Shown in pieces: positions 1-13,000 of a DNA stretch of 64,000 bases. How positions within the stretch are numbered: position 1 is the stretch's first letter; each line of letters starts with the position of its first letter. Origin of the DNA: Struthidea cinerea (taxonomy: Eukaryota > Chordata > Aves > Passeriformes > Corcoracidae); the NCBI GenBank assembly GCA_013397865.1, contig VZTI01004555.1, forward strand, positions 378,326-442,325, read 5' to 3'. The position numbers and the translations under genes were made by a program. Below the pieces are notes generated by a model, which was not told the DNA's origin, searched no databases, and saw only the letters and a list, made by a program, of their open reading frames with translations.

Positions 1-2910
1 GGGGTACTTTTGGATAGTATCCCCTCCTTTGGCTCCCTCTTTGTTCCTCAAATACATCAGGCTCAGCCTACATCTCCTGCCTTGGTTGTGGTTCACTGCT
101 GTCTTCCTTTCTCCTTTTGCATCCTGAACGCCTGGAGTGTTCTATACACTTTGAGGCAGGAGTTCCCCTGTGGGGTTGCCTGTCTCTTGTAATGGGAACT
201 CCCTCCATCAGCTTTTGGATGACCAATCCACAGCCACAGACAGAAGGACCAACCAGCTTAAGATGTGTGTTAGAGGTTATAGCAAAACTACTTCGTTAAT
301 GGCACAACTCCCACCTCATTGCCCTTCTCAGAATATTGGATGTGCAGATATGGCAAAAATAATGTTACATTTCTGGGAAAGGATTTTTGCAAACACTTAG
401 GCCCTGTGATTTGATCCAGAAAAACAGAATCCAGCTCTTTAATGTCTTCTCCAACAAAGATTTAGAACCTCAGAACAAAACCCCAACCAGCTAGCAGAAG
501 ACAAGTTCAAGGCAAATAACAACAGATGATTCCTCACATTAGGTGTTGTAAGTTGTGAAACTCCCTGCTGCAGGATGATATGGACAGTAAAAATCAGTGG
601 AGACCAATTCATGGAATAAAAATAGACTGAGGGCTATGGAGATAACACTTCTGTCTCTGGAAGTTCCTGAGGTGCAAAATGTTGGAGACTGAGGAGGTGT
701 TATGGGTGGATATGACTATATGCTATAATTAATTACAGCATAATAATTTATTATTAGCTTGGTATTATTAATTGTTAGACAGGACTAGCAACTATGAGGC
801 ATCTGGTTTGGTCACTTACAGAGAATAAATGTGGGTCTAGTTGGATGGAGACTTTGGTGTGGTCCAGTACAGCTTGTTTTATGTTTTGGGCTTTCTGTCA
901 GCCTGCTCCTCAAAGGTGGAGGTAGCCCTCCACCACCTGCAGAGCCCGGTTCACTGCCCGCTCTTTGAAACATTGCCTGCAAAAGTTTTAGCTAAGTCAC
1001 TTAGAAACAGACTAATTGAAAATACATGATAGCTGCAAAAAGCTGTCACATCTTTCCCAGAAGGTCTTTATTCTGGTTTTCAGCGAGGCATGGTGTTTTG
1101 TTTGCAGAGGCAGCTTGGTGCTAAGCTAGCAGTGACTCAGCGTGAGATGGTGGAAGGATGGAATTACCATGGCAGGACAAGGCATGATTCCTTCTCCTCT
1201 AAGATCACTATTTTCACTGCCCTTGCTTGTAGAGAAGCAGCATGTTCTGCATGTTAAGTATCAACATGGCACCAAATTTCATGCACAGTTTTGATAAATA
1301 AAATCTGTGTTCTAAGCAAAGGCACCCAGACAAAGCCCCTTTGTGAGAGCAAGACTTAGGCCTAGTGTATGTCTTTGGGTGAAATGCAGAATTCATTTTG
1401 GGGAGGGAAACTGATATGAACAGCAGGCCATTTTCCTCTACAAAGGCTCTCTTTCAAGGCTGGTGCATGCAGCAGAACAAAGGCTGACCCCATAATTTCT
1501 ACTCAACAATAGCTTTGGATGTTTGATTTGATTGTACATGCATACATCATGCCTGGCCGTAAATAAATAGGGCCATGGTTTGATCCACTGTGAGGATAAA
1601 GTCAGCCTGTTCCCCTTACATTCTGGTTTCTAGGAAGCCCTTATTTTGTGTCTGTGCCTTTTCATGGCTGAGCAGTGTCCATCTTGCCACCAAGGCCAAA
1701 GGGTCTCAGTTTAAAGCACAGTAAGAAAGACACAGAGGGTTTTGCCACCATTTTATTGGTGCCAAACTGGTTTGTCACTTCTTTCTCTAATCCCTGTAAC
1801 TTCTGGTTTTTTTAAGGACATTTTCTTGGCTGAATTCATGGCCAACAAACACGTAGGCCAAGAAGAACTTGGGTCTTAGAGGTAACTTTAGGCCCATGCT
1901 CTGGTAAATACATAGACTAACTCCCCACTTCTGTTCCTTGTATGTAAAAAGGAGGAAGATACAACTTCCAAAGCCTATCCTTGGATGCCTGAGGTACTCC
2001 TACAATAGAAGAATGTCTCCCACTCAAGCACATAAAGCAGTGGTAGTATGCAGATTAGTTACAGTTTTTATAAATCATCCACAAAGTTTTGTGGGAATGA
2101 AACATATTTGCTCAGCACATTTTGTGGTTATACTCATAATGCAAGGAAAATTTGGGTTGTTGCTCTGGAAACATAGCAAACAACTGGCCTAAGACCCAGT
2201 GTGTTTGCAATGTAAACATTTGGGCCTTTGTCTACATAATTGTCTGTAACTGGAGAACAAAGCAACCAGAGTGATATTCTTGCCTAATCAGTTGTTTTAC
2301 TGGATGAAACAATGTTTACTTGGACATTTTTATCCCATTCAGTTCATTGATTAGCATTAGGCAAAAGTTTTTGCAGCAACAGTTGTCAGAGCCTGTCATG
2401 TCAGAATGGTCTCCTATGGCTTAACATCACATGGCATAACAACACACAAACATTTTCTGATAACATCAAAGTCTTTGCATATGTTTTAATATTTAGGCCA
2501 AGAACACAGAGATTTATTTCAGCAGAAGAGCTGATGAAATGTGTGACTCAGTACCTGAAATTTCCTCTAAATACGTAAGTACTTGATTAACATCAGCAAA
2601 CACCGTGAGAATTTGTGACATTTGTATAAATTGACCTTTTTTTTAGCATTTATTATTTGCATTCCTCAGATATTGAAGGGCATGTAGTGATGAAAGGGCA
2701 GACTTTCTGGACATCTTAACATCAGAAAAGCAGAGGAAAACTATATGAGGAAACTTCAGATTGTCCTTGGAAAATTGGTAGGAAAGAAAAACAGAGGATT
2801 AAACTAGTGGTCAAAGGGGTAAATACAAAGCCAATTCTGTGGATTAATGACTGGTTAAAGCATAAGTAGTAAAAAAATTTTCACATCTGAGGGGGAATGG
2901 ACTTAACAGC
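1..2910. other. Unique non-coding sequence
   Basis: I see no supported gene here. The open frames are all under about 85 codons, overlap on both strands and match no family I know. The stretch contains the AT-rich palindromic site at 720-756 and a possible small exon at 2523-2574, both described separately. From about 2440 to 2700 the sequence is AT-rich, free of recognisable repeats, and contains a perfect octamer (ATTTGCAT, 2655-2662). That would fit a regulatory element, but I cannot show conservation. Confidence 0.6.
720..756. promoter_or_regulatory. AT-rich palindromic homeodomain-type site
   Basis: Positions 720-741 form a 22-bp palindrome that matches its reverse complement at 20 of 22 positions, with one mismatched pair at 725/736. 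Its core is TAATTAATTA, the form bound by homeodomain dimers. Directly adjoining it, 741-756 is a second inverted repeat with perfect 7-bp arms (TAATAAT / ATTATTA) around a 2-base centre. The motif content is visible in the sequence; regulatory function is inferred. An AT-rich chance palindrome remains possible. Confidence 0.25.
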
Positions 2911-3068
2911 TGGTTCAGCCTGGAGAAGAGGAGACTGAGGGGAGATGTCAAGAAGAATTTGAACAATACTCTTAGGCATATGGTGTGATTCTTGGGGTGT
3001 CCTGTGTGGGGGTTAGGAGTTGCCCTCGATGATATTTATGGGTCCTTTCCAGCTCAGGATATTCTATG
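2911..3068 (+). mobile_element. CR1 LINE, 3'-end fragment with internal deletion
   Basis: The fragment opens with a typical CR1 3'-region segment (GTTCAGCCTGGAGAAGAGGA, then GACTGAGGGGAGA). It then jumps to the terminal 3' UTR (GGTGTGATTCTTGGGGTGTC, then a GATGAT..GGGTCCTTTCCAGCTCAGGATATTCTATG-type end). The 8-base end unit ATTCTATG lies at 3061-3068, so the element is in plus orientation. The part of CR1 encoding the end of ORF2, roughly a few hundred bases in intact copies, is missing between about 2955 and 2968. This is a 5'-truncated, internally deleted, inactive copy. Confidence 0.85.
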
Positions 3069-6000
3069 TTTTTAGCAGACTGCTACAGTGATTTATCTTG
3101 GGTTGCTTTACTTGCATATTCATAAGTGATCTGGAAGAGGACTGAATAAAGAAGTGACAGCAGTTCCGGATGATACAGAGTTGACTGAGAATAATAAAAA
3201 TTAAAACTGACAGTAAAGATTAACAGAAGGAGCTCACAAAGGTTATTGGATGAATGGGAGAATAGCAGATGCAATTCATGTACTTAAGGAAAACAAAACA
3301 ACCTAACCATGCACAGCGGTAAGGTCTAAAATTAGCTATTGCCACTCAGGAAGAAGAACTTCAACTCATCATGTATAACCCCATGAAAATGTCAATTCAA
3401 TGCTCAGCAATTAGAGAATGGCAAACCAGATGTTAGGTATTGTTCAAACAGGAAAAGTGCACAAAAAAAGAGAGCCATAACAAGCTACTCTAGAAACGTT
3501 TTGCACTCACAGCTGTGAGGCTGCACAACCAGAGCAGTTCTTAAGTCCCTTGCTGAAAAAAAAAACCAAGATAAAGTAGAAAAAACGTGGAGAAGGCAAC
3601 AGGAATGGTAACAGGAAGAGGACCTCTTCTCATGAGAAGACTTTTTACTGAGTAGTAAGAGGGGTGATTGAAAGGGTCTGTGGTTGAAGTTGCAATGTCA
3701 TAAGTGCAACAGAGAAGGTGCAACAGGGAACAAAATTATCCACCTTTTCCCTCATCAAATGAGAGCTTGGGGTCCTAAAATTAACTCCTTTTTCTTCAGT
3801 AACAGTTTTTAGACAAACCCCCAGTTCTTTACACAGTCAGGCTTTAAACTGTAGAGTTCAGTGTAGATGCTCAAGATGAAAGGTCCTCAACAAGCGGTTA
3901 GAGAAATTCAAGGGAGAAAAGTCCATTGAGGCTATTAATCACAAAGGTGTAGTGCAGATCAGCAAGCCCAAAAGATGCACATAGATAAGAAAAGTTTTGG
4001 GATTGAATGCCATGTCCTGCCACATGCCCAAGTGTTCGCTGCTATCAAAGACAGGCTATGGTCCCACACATGGGACATGGGGCGTGGGTGGTCCCACAGT
4101 AAGTGTTCTTGCCTTCTCCCCCAGAGCTGTAAAGAGCTCAGCAAATTTGGTGCTGAACTTCTTGTAAAAACTGACCTTCGAATTGGTGCTAGATTTGGAA
4201 AATCTGGCTTTTCTGAGGTTACAGAGGAAGATGGCAACAGAATCTGCAAGAGCACTCAAATCTCCTATGTTCCCATGGGATCACGTACCATGGGACAAGG
4301 CAACCCACCTCTCCATGTGCAGTTCTGCTTCCATTCTTTGCAATTAAGGCACCATTTAATCATTTGCTAACATTTTCAAAACATTTATCCCCTGCCACTG
4401 ACAGGTTTTGTGCTAACTGTGGTACAGAGAAGCTGCCTTTTGGAAACATCTGAAGGCAGTCACAAAGCTGATGTGACAGAGAATTCGCATAGCTTGCTCT
4501 TGCTGCACAAAGGTTTGCTTCCTATGACTCAGCCACTGATCTAACTTGGTTACTCATCAGAAAACTGCTTGAAGAAAAGACTAATTTTGAGCTGAATTTG
4601 ATTAATATCTGAGCAGTGGAGCTGGGGCAGAGACTCACAGCTGGGGTTAGCAATAGGATGGGGTAAGGAGGAGTGACGGCTTTCCACACTTCACTGGTGG
4701 AAGCTTCTGCTTTCATAATAAACCCTTCCTCCTTCCAGCCACACAAGAGCTGCACTGAGCCCCAGGGGTTGAGGTTAACCTCAGGAAGCAGTGTATTTAG
4801 TCCTGTAGCCTGCTCAAGGGACCTGCCTGCTTGCGTTCTCGGATGTGCCTGGGCTGACGTGACCCCTCCTGCAGCAGGTGAGCTGCGTGGGGAGTATGCC
4901 ACATCTCCACCCTGTGCCTCTGGGGCAAGGCAGCCGAGCCAGCCTGAGAAAGGCTCATTGTCATGGGCCAGCAGAAAATGCTTCTTTCAGTTGCAGGAGG
5001 GAACCAGAAAGGGAGTGGTGATTCTCAGTGAACCTCTGAGTCATAAGACTTGAGAGGGTTATAGTAGGGTAGGGCAGAATATACCCCTTACTTGATAGAG
5101 ACCTTCAAATCACTGTCTAGTTCTTGTTTCCTTGCAATTACCAGCCTGTGCTGCCTCGTGCTTGTTTCATTTGCACTATATTGCCTTGCCCTTGGCCTGA
5201 CTGTTTTGATAAAGAGTGAAAATCATGTTCCTGCCCTTGCTGTTGTGCAGTGAATTGCTTCAGCCTGGACAAATCTGTTCTCTCCCCCAAGGCCAGGCTC
5301 AGAGTGAAGGATGGGTCATTGCAGGGGGCTTTTGTCAGCAGCTGCAAAGCCAGAGTAGTGTGGGTGCTTGTGTGCCCTGAGAAATTAATCTGTGTCTGGT
5401 CCTCTCTGCCTCTTCTTTGAAAAATTTTAATTTCTCCCTGTCCCCTGCATGTGTGGCAGAGAGAGACCAGAGGGGAGCTGCAGGTGGCAAACACAGGAGG
5501 CAGAAGCATGGCTGAGGTTGGCCCTTGCCTTGCAGGGCAGCAGAAGCCAGCCTGAGAGGGAAAGCTGCAAGGGCATTTCCAATGTGGTCGTTCTACACTT
5601 GGGTCTCACACAGGTTTCAGAGGAATCACTGAGGGATTGCAGGTGGCTTCACAGCACTGGAGCCTGCTTTCCCCAACAGGTCTCCTTGTGGCTGGAGCAA
5701 GCAAGTAAAGATGGCTCATTTCAGGCTGCCACATCTGAAGGAAGAGTAGTCCATGCTGTGTCTCCCACCTGCACAGCACAGATCCTGCAAAGCACAGCAC
5801 TGCTGGCTGTACTTGGCTGCAGACCTGTAACTCTTTTCCAGAGCAGAGAAAGACCTGAATTCCAAAGGCCATCCTGTAGGAAGTCAGACCAGATCCTGTA
5901 GGTGCTGCTGAAAGTTGTTGAGAACCCTTGAAATTCACGTAGCGAAGAATTGCCTGTTGCTGTGATGTTCTGAGGATGTAATCCATATGAGACATGCAGG

Positions 6001-7616
6001 GAGAGAGATCTTTTGTTATACTTACTTCAGTTTCCTTTTATTTATTAAGAAATCTGTGCAGGGCTTAGGAAAACTGGTCTTTAAAGCTGTCATCAGCTTT
6101 TAAAAGACAAACACAAAAGCTTCAGCTTACCATTATCTGACAAACTTGTAAAATAAAAGCTGGGGAGGCGTGTGGGTGCCGGGCTCTGTTTTCCAACTCC
6201 ATGAATGAAGCTGTAAATGAATGGGGAATGGATATCTCATGTCTCATACCTGCATCACCACCTCTGCCAGGAAAGGGCCTGTTTCTCCACTGAGCTCACC
6301 CTACTAGAGGTAATTAAGCTGATGCAGGACGATACCAAGTCAGAACAGCAGACTTGTTCCATCTCACATGCTGGGCATGGGATTTACTCATTTGACTTTT
6401 CCTTTCCATTCCCTCCCTGTGGAGGCAGTGTGTTCGTGGGCACTGCTGCAGCGTGGAAGCTTCTCTGCATTGGGATCCCATGTGTCTGGTGCAGCTGCTT
6501 TGCTTGGTCTGTGAATTCCTCGCCAAGCACGTAGAGGCAATCCCAGATGGGAGGATGGAGACAGGGTCCCTACAAGCACCTTGCACTCATTTACCCTCCA
6601 GAAACTCCAGATGAGTTAAGGTCAGCCATGAAGTGGTTTCTTACAAAAACAGCATGTTTTTTGCCCTGAAAACGAAGAGCCTTTTCTCATTTCCAGAAGC
6701 AGCATGATTAATATTTTCATTTCAGTATGTTTTTTGTTGGAAATCATTTCCCTTTAGCTTCTTACCACAGTGACTTGGGGGCTAAGAATAACCAGAGTCT
6801 AGCAGTTCCTAGCTGGTGAGACATGTATTTTGAGAACTAGGTTCAAACTTGCATTACCCATAAGATGTAGAATCTGCTGCTGCACTGTGCTCAGCAACAT
6901 GGAACTACTCCAGTCTCTTTGCACTGAAGGAGCTTGATAACAAGCAAGAGAGTGATAGCTGCTTCCAGCCCTCTGGCTGGGAATAGCTGATAATTCCCAG
7001 ATAGACCCTGCTGGACATACCCACATAGAGCTCATTAGTGCAGCACTGGCTTCTGCGCTGAAGGGTTGTGAAGATGCTGTCACAGGTCTCTGGATTGGTG
7101 TGTCACCTCTTGTTTTTTCACCTTGTTTTACAAGGATGAACTCCAGTTAGGTACCCTTGATTGGTCTTGGAGGGTTTTGTTTTTGGTCTTCTGATAATCA
7201 GAGGAGGGAGAAGGGAGATAAGGCAAATGCTCTTCAGTTAGAGATGTTCAGCAGGGCTGTGTGCTCTGGGTGGTCCGACTGCCCAGCACCAGTTTTCAAC
7301 CAGGAAGTGTTATGTGTGCCCTGGAGATCCACAGCTTGGGCATTTGCAGTCCCTTGGGATTGAAGGGAGCAAATGAGGACAGCATGGAAAGGTCTGGGTC
7401 GCCTGTAATGTGGGAGGTGAGCAGAAATGCCAGAGGAGTCAGGCACTTGGAATGGGAGGGGGCAGATAAAGCCTGCGGGACTGCTTGGGAGGGGCATGAG
7501 GGAGTGTAGGAGGCTTCACTGCCATGTCAGGGACAGGGGAACTGTAGAGTGTTCCAATTTTCAGGTTGGAGGTGGGATTGAGAACCTCAATCTTTCTTGA
7601 CTTCTTCAGGCCAAAA
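3069..7616. other. Unique non-coding sequence
   Basis: No gene or recognisable transposon is visible. Open frames of up to about 150 codons (for example 5449-5901 plus) lie in locally GC-rich sequence, where both strands are open at once, and show no domain. A small inverted repeat (TCCCATGG at 4271-4278, CCATGGGA at 4288-4295, 9-base loop) is the only local structure I noted, and is likely chance. Confidence 0.6.
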
Positions 7617-7631
7617 AAAAGTTTCTTTTAA

Positions 7632-7641
7632 TTTTTTTTTN

Positions 7642-7671
<30 letters not shown>
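7632..7671. repeat. Poly-T tract interrupted by a single N (assembly gap)
   Basis: A run of T from 7632 to 7671 carries one N at 7641. A lone ambiguous base in a long homopolymer is typical of an assembly join or failed base calling, so the true tract length is unknown. I looked for a minus-strand retrocopy whose poly-A tail this could be. There is no AATAAA-type signal (TTTATT on this strand) in the next 30 or so bases, and no gene-like sequence follows. Confidence 0.8.
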
Positions 7672-7672
<1 letters not shown>

Positions 7673-9585
7673 TTGAAATGCAGGTTTTATGTGAACAGGG
7701 CATAGAAAGGAGAAGTAATTTGTGTCAAATGAGAAAAGTAAGCAGAAGCAAAGAAATGTGCTGAAGTGTCTGAAATGCGGTGTGAAATGAGTGGCCAGTT
7801 GTGGTTTGGAGTTGCAGCTGGCTGAAGGCAGTGTCATTGCACTGAGGTGAATGAAGGTTATTAGATTTCTCTGCTGTGGATGAGATTACACCCCTGAGAA
7901 GTCAAAAAAGAAGCTGTGAATCTTGGCCACTTTTAGAATCACAAACCAGTATAGCAGAGAGGAAATTTGGGATCTGATTAAAAACAGAGAATCACAGAGT
8001 CTCTGTGAGCAAGGACTCATGCAAAGGAAGGTTCAAATCCAGAGAAGTCTAAGAAGGTTTTCAAGGTTTTCACCTTGCATGAAGGAAGCACTGTCACACT
8101 CCTTTCCTGTAGTAGGTATTGGTGTGGTGCAGCCACTGGGGACCCAGGGGGCAACCAGGAGGGCCAACATCTGGCCATACTTCTGGACAGTGGTGTGGCT
8201 CTGGTTTCAGAACCCATTAAGTGTCCAAAGGCCTTTGGAGATGTTTATCTTTGTCCCCATGTCCTTCCATTGAGCAGATACATCTGATATGCCTGTGTCA
8301 AGTGCTTTAAGATCAGCTGAGCTAAGGGTTATGATCCTTGCCAGTGTCTCTGGGGGATGTGCAAGGCGCCTGTTCAGAGGCTGTGTGGTCACTCTGCTCC
8401 AGCCAGCACTGGCCCTGGCAAGATCTGGACATCCATACCTGCCAAACCGGGCGCTGATGTAAAGATCAGAGAGGGTGATGAACTTTGTTTGGAAAAATGA
8501 CTGACTGTTGTTTGAAGGAAGATATAAAAGAGCTGCTGGCAGTTACAAAATAAACAGCTATGAGTTGTGGTATCAGGAGGCCTGAGAGGATGCCTGCACA
8601 AGTTATTTATCTTTTTTTGGGTTTGCTCACATTTAGTAAATACTAGCTAGGGAGAGCTTAAGCAATGCCTTTAGCCTCTGCTCTGTGCAGGTCAGATAGA
8701 GAGTTGGTGGAATCAGCAGAGATTCCACTAAATTCCTCTCTGAGGATCGACCTAAAAGTGTCAGTAACTCTAGCCGTGCTGCCACAGGCCAGGTGGGAAT
8801 TTCTTGCCACAAATGGAAAAGTGAGGTTGGAAAGATGTGGGCCATTGTCTCTAGCCAAGACTCAAGCACATGTGCTTATTGTGCCTGTAACTGGATGAGA
8901 ACTCTCTTTTTGAATTCATGCTGCTTTAGAGGAAAAAAGCCCCCTTTCTAGCTGTCCTCAATGAACACAACGAAAACACTGATTTAGTTCTTTCATGGTA
9001 CGTTCATATGTCTTTTTTGGGGCTGGATCCAAATGGGGCTGAGCTGGAGGTAAGGTCCCTCAGTTGTTTGTGCAGGCTGGCACGGCACACTTGGGGCTCT
9101 TGTTGAGCACAGTACCTTTGCCAAGGGATGCAAAGTACCCGGTTCCAGGTTCAGAAACCTCCAGGCAGAGACGTGCAGGTGCTCATTCCCCACTCTCGTC
9201 CCCATCTGCTCTGCAGTGACCACAGACTGAGCGCTTTCTTTCTACTTCCCATTTTCGCAGCTCTGGTTTGATTTCTCAGCAGGGCTGACCTTGCTGGGGG
9301 CTATGGCTGCTCTAACAAGCTCCAGCTGCTGTTTAGGAAGGGCACCTGGAGCCAGAGCTGCAGAAGAGGGCTGTGCTTGTGCAGTTGGTGTGAAGGGGTT
9401 TGAACCCTGGTTCTCGTTTTTGGGTGAAAGCTCTTCCTCCTGGAGGATGGGGGTGAAGGACAGGGTATCTTAGGCCTGAATGGGAATGGCTGCACACCTG
9501 CCTGTGATGCTGTGGCCTGGGTAGAAATGTGCATTGGCTTTCTCATCAAAATTATGTTGCCTGGGGTAACATAAGCACAGAGGAG
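7672..9585. other. Unique non-coding sequence
   Basis: No supportable gene or repeat. A B-box-like GGTTCAAATCC at about 8030 has no partner A box or cloverleaf around it, so I do not call a tRNA. Short frames on both strands (up to about 116 codons) show no recognisable protein. Confidence 0.55.
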
Positions 9586-10028
9586 ATCCATGACAATGAT
9601 CAGAGGGCTGGAGCACCTCTCCTAAGAAGACAGGCTGAGAGAGCTGGGGGTGTTCAGCCTGGAGAGGAGAAGGTTCTGGGGAGAACTTACAGCACATTCC
9701 ATTATCTAAAGGGGCTACAAGAGAGCTGGAGAGGGACTTTTTATGAGGGCATGTAGTGATGGAACAAGGCTTAATAGCATTAAATTGAAAGAGGAGAGAT
9801 TTAAATTAGATATTATGAAGAAATTATTGACTGTGAGACTGGTGAAGCAGTGGAACAGGTTGCCCAGAGAATCTGTAAATGCCCCATCCCTGGAAGTGTT
9901 CAAGGCCAGGCAGGATGGGACTTTGAGCAACCAGGTCTAGTGGAAGGTGTCCCTGTCTGTGGCAGGGGCATTGGAATGAGATGATCTTTAAGGTCCCTTC
10001 CAACCCAACCCAATCTGTGATTCTATGA
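9586..10028 (+). mobile_element. CR1 LINE, 5'-truncated copy with ORF2 C-terminus and complete 3' end
   Basis: This is the best-preserved transposon in the window. It begins at the CR1 segment ATGATCAGAGGGCTGGAGCA, continues through the GAGAGAGCTGGGGGTGTTCA segment, and ends in GATGATCTTTAAGGTCCCTT followed by the terminal ATTCTATG-type repeat at about 10019-10026. The plus-strand frame at 9743-9940 encodes the last part of the CR1 ORF2 (reverse transcriptase/endonuclease) protein; residues such as LDIMKKLLTVRLVKQWNRLP and the PSLEVFKAR stretch are characteristic. Only about 0.44 kb of a roughly 4.5-kb element remains, so it cannot move on its own. 5' truncation is the usual outcome of CR1 target-primed reverse transcription. 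Confidence 0.95.
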
Positions 10029-13000
10029 AATTGTTCTTAGCAGCAGGAAAATAATTGTCAAATTTTTGAGTTTCAAATTTCAATCTTCATGGAGAGGAAG
10101 AGGCTCAGACATTCACTGGGTAAGCAGAAAACCTGGACCTTTGGGATCTTCATTCCTGTTTTGTGCTCTGAGTCATCACTGTCACCCTGGGGCAAAACGT
10201 GACAAACTAGTCAGAGCCCTATTTAATTTCTCAATTTTCTGAGAACAGACCAAGTGAGGTGCCTGACCCTGGTGCAACAGCTGAAAAAGCCCTTTTTTTC
10301 TTTGTCTCTGGCCTGCTGGGAAACCTCTCTGCCGGGCAGGCTGGGTTTTGGTTTGACTTTCTTACCTAATACTTGCAATGTTGTGGCTGCACAGTCATGA
10401 GGAGAACCCAGAGGGATGAGGGAGCCCCAACACCACTCACCACTGAGCTACCTGTACCAAAGAAAAAGAGGATGGCCCTTGCAATAGTGCTCAGGATGAA
10501 CACTGGAGTAGAGAGGTCATAAAATCACTGTCTAAATCCCCCCCCACTTGCTATTTGGGCACATAGAGGCTCTGTGAGGAACCTGGGGTTCAAATTGTGA
10601 CCTCCAATACATGCCCCTTCCAGGGACTTCCCTTGGTAAAGCTGTCAAATGAGGATATGCCCAAATGAAGCGTGCCTCAACTTGTCCATTCCTTCTTGAA
10701 GTCAACAAGTGGGTGCCTGCATCATTTTCCACGCCGCCTTTGTCCCTGTTGGTGTAGTGCAGCTGTGGGGATCACACTGGAGTACATCTCCCTCCCTCAT
10801 TTGCAAGGGAGTTATTTATTGCCAGAGACTGCAAGATGGTGAAGTGGCTCGTGGCAGCCATGTAAAATGCCTTAACAGCTCATTGATTGCCACAGATGAG
10901 AAGACAGCAATTACACTATTTACACCACGGTTGTTTTTGTTTTACAGCCTAATTCGCATCCATTCCCCTGTAACAAACTCCGAAGAAAAAGCAGCCGTTC
11001 AATGGTGTTACTCATCTGTGTAATTAAACAGTAAGTGCCTGATCTGTCAAACAGATAGAGGCTCATTCAGGTTTTGCTTGCAACGTGTTTGCTCCGTGGA
11101 AGGGTGGAGTTCCTCGGGATTGGCACAGCCCCGTTAAAAACAGCTCTGTTAGAGACCTGAGTGGAGGTTTAGATGATTACCCAGGCTGGTCTTACTGCGG
11201 GCATAGTGCTTGTTTCAGACCACAAGCACTTGCTTAGGTTTTGGGACTGTGTTAGTATCTCAAAGTTTCTCAGCTTGAGTGGGCTGGGCATTCAAACTGC
11301 TTCAGGTAGATGCAGAACCAAGTATGTCCCCCATCTCCAAGCCCTTTCCCTTTTCCAGGGCACTGGAGACGATGTGAAGATGGCCTTTGCCCTTCCTAAA
11401 ATCTGAACATGACAGCTTCCAAATGGGATTATCTTGTAACAGCTCTTTACCATCGCTATCTTTTGCACTGGGATTGCAAATGGGGAGTGATTGACACTGA
11501 TCACACCAGATGGCACTGCTATTTGATTTTCTGCTTTATAATTGGCTTGCATTTCCTAGTTGCCATGTGCTCTTTGCATTTTACAGGGAAATGAGGCTGT
11601 GGAGCTATGTGGGCACAGCTCTGTCCCAGATCACCCTGTCTGTGGAACAACCCTGTGGAAAGCTGCATCATCCTGCTCTGACCACCTCGTTGTGGCTTCA
11701 TTTCAATTCCAAGGAGATGCAGCTATGAGGTTTTAACCATTGCTAGCCTGGCTTGCAGGACTCATTTATTAGTGTTGGACAAGCTTTACCTGCCTATATT
11801 GCTTTCCTTTACCTGGTCTGCATCCCCCACTGAGAATGAAATTTGTTTTTAGCAAGGTTTGAAACTCTTATTCTGACTTTTCTCAGGTAGTTTGAGTGCC
11901 AGTGAATTCACCACAACCATGAGAGACCTTCTAGACTCCTTCTAATGACCAGAGTAATGCTCCATCACACTATGACCACTGCTGTCTGTGTCTACCTTTT
12001 CTGCACTTCATCCTGGTGCTGGGTTTCACCAGACCAAGTTCACAAAAAAGGCTGAAGAATGTTTGCACTGGCGGAAGACCAAGCTTTCAGGGGAAGATGC
12101 TTCATGCAAGGCTTTCAAGGGAGGCTATATGAGCAAGTTTTATCAGATGCAAAGGATGGGCTTTTTGTGTACAACAAGAGCAGGATCTGTGAGTACAGCA
12201 TTTGAAATTTTACATTTATCCTGCAATGTTAAATGAATATACACTGAATACATGGGCCTTTGGAAAACAAGGTTTCCCTCCTAAAATATGAGGACAGGCA
12301 TATTAGACAGGTTTTTCCAAAGAGTCCTCACTTCTTGTGGCTCAAGCTTCAGACTATATTATGATTAGGCACTGACAGTCCTGGACATGGGTGAAGGAGA
12401 AGGAGATGTGCTGGGTTCTGCTCTGGGACTTTTGTGAGTGAGTCTAATGACCAGCCTTTGCTGTGGGTTAGCCTGGTGACAACATGACACTTTCATATTG
12501 CATAGTTCTGGTTTCATGGGATGAGATTTTCAAGGGTACTTTTCATGGGTTTTTTTTGGTTTGTTTTGGTTTTGTTTTGTTTCTTTGGCTTTCTTGAGAA
12601 TAGTGTATCTAGTTCTATGGTTTTCTTTGAGACACAGGACTTTAGAGAAGTGATACCTGCTGTTCCTGTGCAGCCAACACTGGGGACAATGGGTAAGTGA
12701 CTCAAAATGGATAAGAATCAGATCACTCTGCACTCCTGTAAACTCAGAAAGAGGAATTAAAACCATTAGAGATGGATCAGACCTCCCAATGTTACCCACG
12801 CACATCCTCCAAACTTCTGGCACCTCGGCATATGCTGCTTGCCTTGGGTACTGCTGGTGAGTCAGGCAGACTATGCAGTGCTTTCCCCCATTTAGGTGCC
12901 TGTGCCCTTAGTGCAACAAGTATTTGTACTTCAGGATTTTACATGTGTGGATCTCTTTACATTTCTATCCTTTCTACCTGAGCTTGTTTGACAGCAACAA

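Noticed and set aside
8020..8045. tRNA-like B box GGTTCAAATCC
   Set aside because: No A box at the right distance and no cloverleaf can be folded from the flanks.
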